From the NCBI GenBank assembly GCA_964430565.1, contig CAYSFD010000048.1, positions 1-64,000 on the forward strand: a stretch of DNA of 64,000 nucleotides. Direction: 5' to 3'. The notes beneath the pieces were generated by a model that saw nothing but the letters and a program-made list of their open reading frames with translations, did not search any database and was not told the DNA's origin. Positions 49,753 through 58,582 of the stretch are shown in pieces (within the stretch, counting starts at the first letter, position 1; each line of letters begins with the position of its first letter). Position numbers and translations under genes: made by a program. This DNA is from VBDM01 sp964430565 (GTDB lineage: Bacteria > Pseudomonadota > Gammaproteobacteria > Burkholderiales > SG8-39).

Positions 49753-50642
49753 GGGAATCTCCTTCCACTGAGTCCTGCGTCCCGCAGCACGCGGCCCGTC
49801 CCGCTCTTCTCGCTCGCGTAGTGGAACCCGTATTCGACCTGGTCGCCGAGGTCGAAGCGGAACTGTTTCGCCGTCGATATTCTTCGGGCGAGCTGCGCCA
49901 GCTCGCTTCGATTGAGCGGCTGCCTCCGGGGCAGGGCGAGCAGGATATTGTTGACGTCGCCGGGGACATCCAGAATGAACAGTTCGTCGAACGCTTCCTG
50001 GTGGGTGCGGACCATCGAGTCGTAGAGCGGGTTGTGAGAGGGACGCCAGATGTTGCTGACGACGACGCCGCTCGGCGCCAGCGCCCTGCGCACCGCCAGA
50101 AGGAACTCCTGCGTCGTCAGGTGTCTCGGAACCTCGCGCGCGCCGAAGGCGTCGAGAAAGATGATGTCGTAGCCCTGCCGGACGCTCTCGATGAACTGTC
50201 TGCCGTCGCCCACGTGGGCGCGCGTGAGCTCGTCCTCCTGGAATCCGAAAAGTTGTTTAGCGACATCGACGACTCCGGGATCGATTTCGGCGACGTCGAT
50301 CGCCGCGGCGGGATAGTGCTTGCGCAGGAACATCGGCAAGCTCCCTCCGCCGAGGCCGACAACTAGGACGCGGCGCGGTCCCTCGCACAACGCCAGTCCG
50401 GCAAGCGCGACCCGCGCATAGGCCAGCTCCAGGTGATCCGGATCGCCCGGTTTCACGACGCTCTGGCGTCCTCCGAACCTCTCGAAAAGCAGTGTGCGCA
50501 GGCCGTTGCCGTCCTCGGTGACGATGATGTTGTTGTAGGCCGAGGCTTTCTCGTAGATGACGGTCTGCGCGCACGCAACCAGCGACAGCGCGAGAAAAGC
50601 GCTGAGTCCCGCACGCAAACAGAGATGAACGGCCCTACCCAT
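49749..50642 (-). CDS. Spermidine-synthase-like lipoprotein
   Basis: The 297-residue protein has a lipoprotein signal (LSAFLALSLVACAQTV, lipobox LVAC). A spermidine-synthase-like SAM fold follows: YNNIIVTEDGNGLRTLLF, VLVVGLGGGSLPMFL, VAEIDPGVVDVAKQLF and IIFLDAFGAREVPRHLTT. The GGGDG and catalytic Asp motifs of true aminopropyltransferases are altered, so polyamine synthesis is doubtful. An envelope location is unusual for this fold. ATG at 50642 overlaps the end of the IclR gene by 8 bases and gives the signal peptide close to the start. Confidence 0.78.
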   Translation of the reverse strand: MGRAVHLCLRAGLSAFLALSLVACAQTVIYEKASAYNNIIVTEDGNGLRTLLFERFGGRQSVVKPGDPDHLELAYARVALAGLALCEGPRRVLVVGLGGGSLPMFLRKHYPAAAIDVAEIDPGVVDVAKQLFGFQEDELTRAHVGDGRQFIESVRQGYDIIFLDAFGAREVPRHLTTQEFLLAVRRALAPSGVVVSNIWRPSHNPLYDSMVRTHQEAFDELFILDVPGDVNNILLALPRRQPLNRSELAQLARRISTAKQFRFDLGDQVEYGFHYASEKSGTGRVLRDAGLSGRRFP

Positions 50643-51399
50643 GGTGCCCGATCGCGCGGGAGATTTTTTCTGCGGTTTCCCTGACGGCACCCGACCAGGC
50701 GTTTTTCATGCGCTCGGCGGGGGCGGAAACCGAGAGGCCCGCGACCATCGCTCCGCTGTCGTCGCGGACGCCCGCGCCGATGCAGCGCACGCCGAGCTCG
50801 GCTTCCTCGTTGTCCACGGCGTGGCCGTTGCGGCGGATGCGCTCGAACTCGCGTTCGAGCGCCGCGACGCTGGTGAGCGTGTTGCGAGTGAATTGCTGCA
50901 GATGCGTCCTGTGGGCGTACGCCCGCAGGCCCTCCACGCCGTCCTCCAACAGAAACAGCTTTCCGACTGCGGTGATGTGCAGCGGCGCCCTGGCACCGAT
51001 GATGTTGACCACGCGCATCAGCGAGCGCCCGCTCGAAGTGCGCTCGACATAGACGATTTCGTCGTCGCGTCGCACCGAGAGGTTGACCGCCTCGCCCGTG
51101 GCGGCGTGCAGCTCGCGCATGTGAGGCAGCGCATGCTCGCGCACGCTGAGGCGTCCCTTGACGAGGTTGCCCAGCTCGAGCAAACGGATGCCGAGACGGT
51201 AGCTGCCCGGATCGACGCGCTCGACCATGCGGTCGCCGACCAGCGCTCCGAGAATGCGGTGCGCGGTCGAAGGGTGCAGGCTGCTCGACTGCGCCAGGCT
51301 CTTCAGTGCTACCGGCTGCGGATGGCGCGCGAGCACTTCGAGCAGCTTCATCATGCGCCGGATGACCTGGATCGAGTTCTTGGATTCGGCGGTGACCAC
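50635..51399 (-). CDS. IclR-family regulator divergent from lutAB
   Basis: The 254-residue regulator has a winged helix at about 9-70 (IQVIRRMMKLLEVLARHPQPV, SSLHPSTAHRILGALVGDRMV) and a C-terminal effector domain with ITAVGKLFLLEDGVEGLR and RIRRNGHAVDNEEAELGVRCIG. It is divergent from lutAB across 121 bases that hold an inverted repeat, so control of lactate use is likely. The two genes downstream on its strand, the spermidine-synthase-like lipoprotein and response regulator, are coupled to it by overlap. Confidence 0.88.
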   Translation of the reverse strand: MVTAESKNSIQVIRRMMKLLEVLARHPQPVALKSLAQSSSLHPSTAHRILGALVGDRMVERVDPGSYRLGIRLLELGNLVKGRLSVREHALPHMRELHAATGEAVNLSVRRDDEIVYVERTSSGRSLMRVVNIIGARAPLHITAVGKLFLLEDGVEGLRAYAHRTHLQQFTRNTLTSVAALEREFERIRRNGHAVDNEEAELGVRCIGAGVRDDSGAMVAGLSVSAPAERMKNAWSGAVRETAEKISRAIGHHG

Positions 51400-51433
51400 G
51401 GTGCGGATCGCGGAGTATCGAATGGCGCAATTT

Positions 51434-51465
51434 TATACCACGATATGGAATGCACGTCCGGTATA
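51434..51465. promoter_or_regulatory. Candidate IclR operator between regulator and lutA
   Basis: TATACC (51434-51439) is mirrored by GGTATA (51460-51465), with TGGA/TCCG near the centre, in the gap between divergent iclR-type and lutA genes. The location suggests an operator, but the half-site spacing is long. Confidence 0.35.
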
Positions 51466-51520
51466 CGCGATTCTGCATGCTATGATCCGACGCCTCTCGC
51501 TCATTCCTCCCCGGTGCTTC

Positions 51521-52252
51521 ATGCGCGTCGGTCTCTTCGTTACATGCTTGGTCGATCTCATGCGGCCGTCGATCGGCTTCGCCGCGCTGGAACTCCTCGA
51601 AGCAGCCGGTTACGATGTGGTAGTGCCGGAGTCGCAGACCTGCTGCGGCCAGCCGGGCTGGAACTCGGGCGATCGGAAATCGGCGCGCGCGCTCGCCGAA
51701 AAGCTGATCGGCGAGTTCGAGGGCTGCGATTATGTGGTCGTTCCTTCCGGGTCCTGCGCCGGAATGATCCGCGTCCATTTCCTGGAGGTGTTCCGCGATG
51801 AGCCTTTCCTGCTCGCCCGTGCCGAACGGCTCGCCGCGCGCACCTACGAGCTGACCGAATTTCTCGCCAAAGTGGCGAAGCGCGCGCAGATTCCCGGCGG
51901 CTTCGAGGGCAGCGTGACCTATCACGATTCCTGCTCCGGCCTGCGGGAGCTCGGCGTGAAAGCCCAGCCGCGGCGACTTCTCGGGAAGGTCGCCGGACTC
52001 AAACTCGTCGAGATGGAGGAATGCGAAACCTGCTGCGGCTTCGGCGGGGCCTTCTCGATCAAGTTCGGCGATATTTCCTCGGCGATGGCCGAGAAGAAGT
52101 GCGCGAACATCGAGGCGAGCGGCGCGCAAGCGGTCGTGCTCGGCGACCTGGGCTGCATGCTCAATATCGAGGGGCGAATGCGGGCGCGCAGCGATTTGAA
52201 AACGCAGGTGCTGCACGTGGCCGAAGTGCTCGCCGGAGCGGAAGAGGAATAG
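51521..52252 (+). CDS. lutA: Lactate-utilisation Fe-S protein LutA
   Basis: The 243-residue protein has two cysteine-rich CCG-type domains: PESQTCCGQPGWNSGDRK near 41 and MEECETCCGFGGAFSIK near 170, with further single Cys in VTCLVDL and DSCSGLREL. This is LutA, part of a Fe-S complex that oxidises L-lactate to pyruvate. ATG at 51521 gives MRVGLFVTCLVDL, the normal family start; the frame is open upstream but unlike the family. It is four bases ahead of lutB. Confidence 0.9.
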   Translation: MRVGLFVTCLVDLMRPSIGFAALELLEAAGYDVVVPESQTCCGQPGWNSGDRKSARALAEKLIGEFEGCDYVVVPSGSCAGMIRVHFLEVFRDEPFLLARAERLAARTYELTEFLAKVAKRAQIPGGFEGSVTYHDSCSGLRELGVKAQPRRLLGKVAGLKLVEMEECETCCGFGGAFSIKFGDISSAMAEKKCANIEASGAQAVVLGDLGCMLNIEGRMRARSDLKTQVLHVAEVLAGAEEE

Positions 52253-52256
52253 CGCG

Positions 52257-53690
52257 GTGCAGATCCAATCGATGCACTTCAAGCCGCGCGCCGCGGAGGC
52301 GCTCGCGAATACCACCTTGCAGGCGAATCTTCGCAAGTTCCAGTCGACGGGGTTCACCGCGTTGCGCGCAAAGGCGGTGGCGGAGTTCGGCCCGGAGCTT
52401 TTCGAGAAGCTGCGAGGGGAAGGCGCTGCGATTCGGGATCGGTCCCTGGCGAACCTGGATGCGTGGATCGAGCGCTTCGAGGTGGAGGCCGCGCGGCGCG
52501 GCGCGCAGGTGCTTTACGCGGAAAGCCGCGACGAAGCGTGCGAGCTTTTGCTCGAGATCTGCCGCCGTCACGGAGTAAGGAAGGCGATCAAATCGAAGTC
52601 GATGCTCTCGGAAGAAGCCGGCGTCAACGAGGCGCTTTCAGCGGCGGGCGTGACGCCGATCGAGACCGACCTGGGCGAATACATCCTGCAGCTCGCCGAC
52701 GAGCCGCCTTCGCACATCATCGCCCCGGCCTTGCACAAGAGCAAAGAGGAGGTCGCGGGTCTGTTCCAGACGCATCATCATTCGCCGCGTAAGGACGATA
52801 TTCCGAGCATGACGCGCGAGGCGCGCGAGGTGCTGCGCCAGCATTTTCTATCGGCCGATATGGGCATCTCGGGCGGCAACTTTTTGATCGCCGAGACCGG
52901 CTCCGGCGTCATCGTCACCAACGAGGGCAACGGCCGCATGGTGACGACGCTGCCGCGCGTGCACGTGTGCATCACCGGGATCGAGAAGGTGCTCCCGACG
53001 CTGGAGGATTTCTCGACGCTTTTGAGACTGCTGACGCGCTCGGCGACCGGCCAGCCGATCTCCAATTACGTGAGCCTGTTTACCGGCCCGCGCGGGCCGC
53101 ACGATAGCGACGGGCCCGAGCGCATGGTTTTCATCCTGGTCGATGCGGGCCGAACGAACCTCGTCGGCGGCGACATGCAGGAGATGCTGCGCTGCATCCG
53201 CTGCGGGGCTTGCATGAACCACTGCCCGGTATACCGCGCGGTCGGCGGGCACAGCTACGGTTGGGTCTATCCGGGGCCGATGGGCTCGGTGCTCACGCCG
53301 AGTTACCTCGGCCTGGAGAAGGCGCTCGATCTGCCGCACGCGGCGACGCTGTGCGGCGCGTGCTCGGTCGCCTGCCCGGTCAAGATTCCGCTCCCGGAGC
53401 TGCTGCGCAAGCTTCGCGAAAAGCAAGTCGATCGCGGCCTGCGTCCGGGTATGGAGATGGCGGCGATCCGATTGTGGTCCTGGACGGCGCGGCATCCGCG
53501 CCTGTACGCGCTTGCGACCGCAATCGCAGCGCGCTTGTTGCGCATCCTCGGCGGCCGTAATGGCATGATCGGAATACTGCCCTTCGGCCGGGAATGGACT
53601 CGCGGGCGGTTCTTCCCCGCGCCGAAATCCCGCAGGACATTTCGCGCGCTTTACGCCGCCCGCCCGAAACCCTTGCCGGCGGTTCGCTGA
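52257..53690 (+). CDS. lutB: Lactate-utilisation Fe-S protein LutB
   Basis: The 477-residue protein has an N-terminal LUD domain (about 60-300, including EEAGVNEALSAAGVTPIETD read in part and ADMGISGGNFLIAETGSG). Two 4Fe-4S motifs follow: MLRCIRCGACMNHCPVY and TLCGACSVACPVKIP. A C-terminal DUF3390-like tail ends the protein. It forms the Lut complex with LutA. GTG at 52257 with GAGGAA upstream is likely; ATG at 52272 is an alternative. LutC, the usual third subunit gene, is not present; the CorA gene is convergent one base beyond the stop. Confidence 0.9.
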   Translation: MQIQSMHFKPRAAEALANTTLQANLRKFQSTGFTALRAKAVAEFGPELFEKLRGEGAAIRDRSLANLDAWIERFEVEAARRGAQVLYAESRDEACELLLEICRRHGVRKAIKSKSMLSEEAGVNEALSAAGVTPIETDLGEYILQLADEPPSHIIAPALHKSKEEVAGLFQTHHHSPRKDDIPSMTREAREVLRQHFLSADMGISGGNFLIAETGSGVIVTNEGNGRMVTTLPRVHVCITGIEKVLPTLEDFSTLLRLLTRSATGQPISNYVSLFTGPRGPHDSDGPERMVFILVDAGRTNLVGGDMQEMLRCIRCGACMNHCPVYRAVGGHSYGWVYPGPMGSVLTPSYLGLEKALDLPHAATLCGACSVACPVKIPLPELLRKLREKQVDRGLRPGMEMAAIRLWSWTARHPRLYALATAIAARLLRILGGRNGMIGILPFGREWTRGRFFPAPKSRRTFRALYAARPKPLPAVR

Positions 53691-53691
53691 A

Positions 53692-54657
53692 TCACAGCCA
53701 GCCGGCCCTGCGGAAGCGGAACCAGAGGTAGGTGTTGATCGCGGCCATCGCGCCGAGCACCATGGGGTAACCGAACGCCCAATTCAGTTCCGGCATCTGC
53801 TTGAAGTTCATACCGTAGACGCTGGCGATGAAGGTCGGCACCGCAATGAGCGCGCCCCAGGCCGCGAGGCGCTTGGTGACCTCGGTCTCACCGAAGGTGA
53901 TCATCGCCACGTTCACCTGGATTGCGGTGGTCACCGTGTCGCGCTGGCTGTTGATCGTCTGGTTGATCCGAACCAGGTGGTCGTAGACGTCCCGGTAGTA
54001 ATCCTGCAGCCCCGCGCATACCTGCGGCACGCGGCCACCGTACAGCTTGCCGACCGCCTCGATCAGCGGCTGCACCGCGTGCAGCAGCGTGGTGAGCTTC
54101 TGCCTCACGTAGTAGAGGCCCTCGATGTTGGCGCGCAGCGATTTGCCGGTGAAGATCTGCTCCTCGAACTTCTCGAACTCGTCCTCGATTGCGTCGAGTA
54201 CGGGAAAGTAGCGGTCGACCACCGCGTCGAGAAGGGCGTAAAACACGAAGCCCGCCCCGTGCTTGAGCAGCTCAGGTTCCCGCTCGCACCGCGCGCGCAC
54301 CGCCGCGAAACCCGGTTCGGCAAGGGTGCGCACCGAAAGCACGTAGTTCCTGCCGACGAAAACATCGACCTCGCCGACTTTGATCTCCTCGCCGGCGATC
54401 TCGATGTTGTGCAGCACCGCGAACAGCGAGTCTCCGTATTCGTCGATCTTCGGCCGTTGGTGGCCGTGACGCGCGTCCTCCACGGCGAGCTCGTGCAGGT
54501 CGAATTCGTTCTGCAGAGTGGCAAGCTCCCCGGGTTCGGGATCCTTGAGCGCGACCCAGACGAAGCACTCGGGCCGGCTCAGGTACTCGCTGATGTCCTC
54601 GGGCTTGATATCACCGAGTTTTTTTCCGTCTTGGTAGGCGGCGCAGTTGACCAGCAT
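53692..54657 (-). CDS. corA: CorA-family magnesium/cobalt channel
   Basis: The 321-residue protein has a long cytoplasmic helical part (ELAVEDARHGHQRPKIDEYG near 50; YYRDVYDHLVRINQTINSQRD near 220). Two C-terminal membrane segments follow, with the YGMN signature at the end of the first (IASVYGMNFKQMPELNW). The C-terminus is basic (RFRRAGWL). It conducts Mg2+ or Co2+ into the cell. ATG at 54657 with GAGGGA upstream is preferred; the frame extends upstream without family features. It is convergent with lutB and divergent from the aminotransferase gene, sharing a 62-base gap. Confidence 0.92.
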   Translation of the reverse strand: MLVNCAAYQDGKKLGDIKPEDISEYLSRPECFVWVALKDPEPGELATLQNEFDLHELAVEDARHGHQRPKIDEYGDSLFAVLHNIEIAGEEIKVGEVDVFVGRNYVLSVRTLAEPGFAAVRARCEREPELLKHGAGFVFYALLDAVVDRYFPVLDAIEDEFEKFEEQIFTGKSLRANIEGLYYVRQKLTTLLHAVQPLIEAVGKLYGGRVPQVCAGLQDYYRDVYDHLVRINQTINSQRDTVTTAIQVNVAMITFGETEVTKRLAAWGALIAVPTFIASVYGMNFKQMPELNWAFGYPMVLGAMAAINTYLWFRFRRAGWL

Positions 54658-54719
54658 GAGTCCCTCTCGCGTTCTCGCTGCGAATGATATGGCACGTGGC
54701 CCTTCGCGCATAGGATAAA

Positions 54720-55964
54720 ATGACGCGCGTCAAATTCCAACACGCCCCAGAGATGCCCAAGATCAGCCGCCGCGCCGCTGAGCTCGGAACGGAAAACGCC
54801 TTCGTCGTTCTCGCCGAGGTGAACGAGCTTGTCCGCACGGGCAAGGACATCATCTCGTTCTGCATCGGCCAGCCCGATTTCCATACGCCGGCGAACGTCC
54901 AGGACGCAGCCGTGCGCGCCGTTCGCGAGGGCAGGCACGGCTATACGCCGTCGGCGGGCATCGTCGAGTTGCGCGAGGCCGCGGCGCGCTACATGGGCGC
55001 GATGCGAGGCCTCTCGATCCGGCCCGAGGACGTGGTGATCGGCGGGGGGGCGAAGCCCTTTATCGCCTACAGCATTCTTTCGACGACCGACTACGGCGTG
55101 GGCGACGAAGTGATCTATCCGAATCCCGGATTTCCGATCTACGAATCGCAGATCGTCGCCAACGGCGCGGTGCCGGTGCCGCTGCACTTGCGCGAGGCGC
55201 GCAGCTTCGCCTTCGATCCCGCGGAGCTCGAGTCGAAGCTCACGAAGAAGACAAAGCTTGTCATCCTCAACTCTCCGCAGAATCCCACCGGCGGCATCCT
55301 GACAAGGAAGGATCTCGAGGACATCGCAGCGATCCTCGCGCGCCATCCGGAGGTCTGGATCTACGCCGATGAGATCTATTCGCGGCTGTGCTACGAAGGC
55401 GAGTTCTGCTCGATCGCCTCGCTTCCCGGAATGGTCGAGCGCACGATCATCTCGGACGGCGCCTCCAAGACCTGGGCGATGACCGGCTGGCGCATCGGTT
55501 TCGCCTCGAACCGGACGCTCGCCCCCCAGTTCGTGCGCTGGGTGACCAACACCGAATCGTGCGCCTCCCATATCAGCCAGTGGGCGGCAGTCGAGGCGAT
55601 CAACGGTCCGCAGGCCGATGCGGAAAAAATGCGCCTGTCTTTCCTCGAACGGCGCAATCTCATCGTGGGGCTGTTGAACAAGGTGCCGGGCGTCTCGTGC
55701 AGGACGCCGGGCGGGGCATTCTACGTCTGGCCGAACGTCACCGAGGCCTGCCGGATGGTCGGCGCCGCCGACTCCGAGGAGTTCAGGAAGCGGCTGCTCA
55801 ACGAAGCCGGCGTCGCGGTGCTTGCGGACATCCACTTCGGCGCGCGCGTGCCCGGCGAAGGACAGCATATCCGCTTCTCCTACGCCGCGTCCAAAACCGC
55901 GATCGAGCAGGGCGTCGCACGCATGACGGATTTCATCCGGAAGAATCAGCGGAGAGTGGCGTAA
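54720..55964 (+). CDS. Class I/II PLP aminotransferase
   Basis: The 414-residue fold-type I enzyme has IISFCIGQPDFHTPANVQDA, NSPQNPTGGILTRKDL, YADEIYSRLCYEG with the PLP-phosphate contacts, and SDGASKTWAMTGWRIGF with the PLP lysine. The late HIRFSYAAS carries the carboxylate-binding Arg. It transfers an amino group between an amino acid and a 2-oxo acid, and the substrate is not evident. ATG at 54720 lies directly after the divergent CorA gap; an ATG at 54753 (MPKISRRAAEL) would be nearer the family start and is possible. Confidence 0.9.
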   Translation: MTRVKFQHAPEMPKISRRAAELGTENAFVVLAEVNELVRTGKDIISFCIGQPDFHTPANVQDAAVRAVREGRHGYTPSAGIVELREAAARYMGAMRGLSIRPEDVVIGGGAKPFIAYSILSTTDYGVGDEVIYPNPGFPIYESQIVANGAVPVPLHLREARSFAFDPAELESKLTKKTKLVILNSPQNPTGGILTRKDLEDIAAILARHPEVWIYADEIYSRLCYEGEFCSIASLPGMVERTIISDGASKTWAMTGWRIGFASNRTLAPQFVRWVTNTESCASHISQWAAVEAINGPQADAEKMRLSFLERRNLIVGLLNKVPGVSCRTPGGAFYVWPNVTEACRMVGAADSEEFRKRLLNEAGVAVLADIHFGARVPGEGQHIRFSYAASKTAIEQGVARMTDFIRKNQRRVA

Positions 55965-55969
55965 TAGCC

Positions 55970-56072
55970 GTCATTCGCGCGAACGCGGGAATCCAGGGAC
56001 GTTCGAAAGCCACTGGACCCCCGCATGGCCGTTCCTCGAAACTCGCCTTCGCTCGTTTTCGCGGGGGTGACA
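55970..56072. repeat. GTCATTCCCGCG-family repeat, copy F
   Basis: The element starts GTCATTCGCGCGAACGCGGG and ends GCGGGGGTGACA. Its inner part GGCCGTTCCTCGAAACTCGC is shared with the copy at 18935-19040. It fills the gap between the aminotransferase and mnmA genes. Confidence 0.75.
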
Positions 56073-56076
56073 GAGA

Positions 56077-57159
56077 ATGAATATGGCGGGTGAACGGATT
56101 GTCGTGGGCATGTCGGGCGGCGTCGATTCGTCGGTCGCCGCGCTGCTCCTGAAGCGCCAGGGGTTCGACGTCGTCGGCCTGTTCATGAAGAACTGGGAGG
56201 ACGACGACGATGACGAATTCTGCTCGACGCGGCAGGACCTCGTCGACTGCGCCTCGGTCGCCGAGGTGATCGGCGTCGATCTGGAGGTGGTGAACTTTTC
56301 GGTGGAATACAAGGAGCGCGTCTTCAGCGCGTTCCTCGCGGAATACTCCGCCGGCCGCACTCCCAACCCCGACGTGCTGTGCAACGCCGAGATCAAGTTC
56401 AAGGCGTTCCTCGATCACGCCATCGCGCTCGGCGCAAAGCGCATCGCCACCGGGCACTACGCCAGGGTCAAGGAATCCGCCGATTGTTTCGAATTGCTCA
56501 AGGCGATCGATTCAACCAAGGATCAGAGCTATTTCCTGCACCGCCTGAACCAGGCGCAGCTTGCGCGCGTCGTGTTCCCGGTCGGGGAGCTGAAAAAGAC
56601 CGAGGTGCGCACAATCGCCAAGGAAGCCGGGCTGCACAACTTCGCCAAGCGCGACTCGACCGGCATCTGCTTTATCGGGGAGCGCCCGTTCCGGGAGTTC
56701 CTCAACCGCTACCTGCCGAGAAATCCCGGCGCGATGCGCACGCCCGAAGGCAGGGTCGTCGGCAAGCACATCGGGCTTTCGTTCTACACCATCGGCCAGA
56801 GGAAGGGTGTCGGCATCGGTGGTTTGCGCGGGTCGGGCGGCAAGCCCTGGTACGTCGGCGGAAAGGATCTCGCGAAGAACGAGTTGATCGTAGTGCAGGG
56901 CCACGATCACCCCATGCTGCTGCGCGAGCGGCTTCGCGCGCACGACCTCGCCTGGGTCAGCGGCGAACTGCCGGATCCGCACATCTCCTACGGCGGGAAA
57001 ACGCGCTACCGCCAGGCCGACGCCGCCTGCCGGCTCACGCAGCGGGACCCGGCGGAGCTGGATGTGGAATTCTCGACGCCGCAGTGGGCAGTGGCCCCGG
57101 GGCAATCGGTGGTGCTGTACCGCGACGAGGTGTGCCTGGGCGGGGGAGTGATCCAGTAA
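56077..57159 (+). CDS. mnmA: tRNA-specific 2-thiouridylase MnmA
   Basis: The 360-residue enzyme makes 2-thiouridine at the wobble position of Lys, Glu and Gln tRNAs. The ATP loop is VVGMSGGVDSSVAALLL, the first Cys is in NPDVLCNAEIKFKAF (about 109) and the second in DSTGICFIGERPFREF (about 207). FYTIGQRKGVGIGG near 247 is typical. ATG at 56077 starts MNMAGERIVVGMSGG; ATG at 56083 is an alternative. The gene lies immediately after a palindromic repeat. Confidence 0.95.
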   Translation: MNMAGERIVVGMSGGVDSSVAALLLKRQGFDVVGLFMKNWEDDDDDEFCSTRQDLVDCASVAEVIGVDLEVVNFSVEYKERVFSAFLAEYSAGRTPNPDVLCNAEIKFKAFLDHAIALGAKRIATGHYARVKESADCFELLKAIDSTKDQSYFLHRLNQAQLARVVFPVGELKKTEVRTIAKEAGLHNFAKRDSTGICFIGERPFREFLNRYLPRNPGAMRTPEGRVVGKHIGLSFYTIGQRKGVGIGGLRGSGGKPWYVGGKDLAKNELIVVQGHDHPMLLRERLRAHDLAWVSGELPDPHISYGGKTRYRQADAACRLTQRDPAELDVEFSTPQWAVAPGQSVVLYRDEVCLGGGVIQ

Positions 57160-57313
57160 GCGGGGGCGGCATCGCGACAAGAGGGCAAACGAGGATGTGA
57201 TAAGCTGCCTCGCCATTGCCGACATGGTGGTTCGTAGCGTAGGAAAGAGCCGTTTCGATCCGCGGACTTGACGGCACCGGAGTCGGCGAGTCGTATCCAA
57301 AAGGGGAAATTCC

Positions 57314-57787
57314 ATGACCGATACTTCGAACTCCACGCCTCGTCTTTTCATCCCCGCGCTCGGCGGCCTCTACAGCAGCCTTTCGAACTTCGCTCAGGCC
57401 GTATTGCGCATCGCCCTGGGCGGCATCCTCATCCCGCACGGCATGCAAAAACTGTTCGGTACATTCGGCGGCATGGGCATCGAGAAGAACGCCGCGCTGT
57501 TCGACAAGATCGGCTACAACCCGGGGATGTTCTGGGGAACGCTGGTCGGGTGCAGCGAATTGATCGCCGGCATTCTGCTGGTGCTCGGATTGTTCACCCG
57601 TCCGGCCGCGTTCGCGGTCGTCATCTTCATGATCAATGGTGTGTACTTCACCTCCAAGACCGGCGGCTTTTTCTGGACGACCCGCGGCAGCGAATTCCCG
57701 ATTCTCATCCTCGTCGTCGCTTTCTTCCTGCTCATACGCGGCTCCGGTCCCTGGTCGCTCGACCGGACAATGGGCCGGGAGTTCTGA
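57314..57787 (+). CDS. DoxX-family membrane protein
   Basis: The 157-residue protein has four hydrophobic segments (about 30-50, 80-100, 102-120 and 133-150) and the DoxX opening VLRIALGGILIPHGMQKLFG. DoxX-type proteins are small inner-membrane proteins associated with respiratory quinone or sulfur metabolism, without a firmly known general function. GGGGAAATTCC precedes the ATG. The 154-base gap upstream shows no gene. Confidence 0.85.
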   Translation: MTDTSNSTPRLFIPALGGLYSSLSNFAQAVLRIALGGILIPHGMQKLFGTFGGMGIEKNAALFDKIGYNPGMFWGTLVGCSELIAGILLVLGLFTRPAAFAVVIFMINGVYFTSKTGGFFWTTRGSEFPILILVVAFFLLIRGSGPWSLDRTMGREF

Positions 57788-57846
57788 CCGGCAAGTCGGC
57801 GGCTCCGCCTCAAGACCGCGCGCGGAATTGGCTTCGCGCGCGGTGA

Positions 57847-58455
57847 CTACTCGCTTGGCGCCGTGTCGATGAAGGACTGGCGCTCGGAGAGCTTTGCGAA
57901 CGCCCGTTCGAGGTGGGCGTGGTCCTTCTTCCAGTCCGTCTTCGGGTAGCGGAAATCCAGCCAGCCCAGGCATACGCCGACCGCGATGTCGGCGAGCGTG
58001 CAGCCGTTGCCCACGCACCAGGGCTTGTCGCCGAGATCCGAGTCCATCGCCGCGAGCCCCGCTCGCACCTTTCCCATCTGACGCTCGATCCACGGCTCGC
58101 TTCGCAGTTTCGCCTCGCGCTGGTTTTCAAGGCGCGCCGCGATTCCGGCATCGAGTACGCCGTCGGCGAGCGCTTCCCAACGACGCACGTCGGTGCGCTC
58201 GCGATTCTCCGCGGGAAGCAGCCGGCCGAGCGGCGAGGCATTGTCCAGGAACGAGACGATCACGCGCGAGTCGAACAAGGTCGTGCCGTCGTCGAGAACC
58301 AGCACCGGCACCTTGCCGAGCGGGTTGAAGCGCGGCGTAACCGCATCCGGCTTCCAGGGATTGTCGATCTCGAACTCGTAGTCGATCCTTTTTTCGGCGA
58401 GCACGATGCGCACCTTGCGCGCGAATGGGCTGGCGTGGGAGCCGATCAGTTTCAT
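57847..58455 (-). CDS. Glutathione S-transferase
   Basis: The 202-residue protein has a thioredoxin-like N-terminal domain (MKLIGSHASPFARKVRIVLA; SPFARKVR places the catalytic Ser) with GKVPVLVLDDGTTLFDSRVI as the glutathione-binding part. An all-helical C-terminal domain follows, with VGNGCTLADIAVGVCLGWLDF. It conjugates or transfers glutathione in the cytoplasm, and the substrate is unknown. The 58456-58582 gap upstream holds no gene. Confidence 0.92.
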   Translation of the reverse strand: MKLIGSHASPFARKVRIVLAEKRIDYEFEIDNPWKPDAVTPRFNPLGKVPVLVLDDGTTLFDSRVIVSFLDNASPLGRLLPAENRERTDVRRWEALADGVLDAGIAARLENQREAKLRSEPWIERQMGKVRAGLAAMDSDLGDKPWCVGNGCTLADIAVGVCLGWLDFRYPKTDWKKDHAHLERAFAKLSERQSFIDTAPSE

Positions 58456-58582
58456 TTCCGGAAATTGTCCTTTGAGAAGAAGTGAATTCAGCGGAACCTT
58501 CGGCGGGAATTATCTCAGCATCCTCCCGCTGCGGTAAACCTCGCCGCGGCTGGTAAGCCTGAACGTCGCCTGGAGGAGACGC

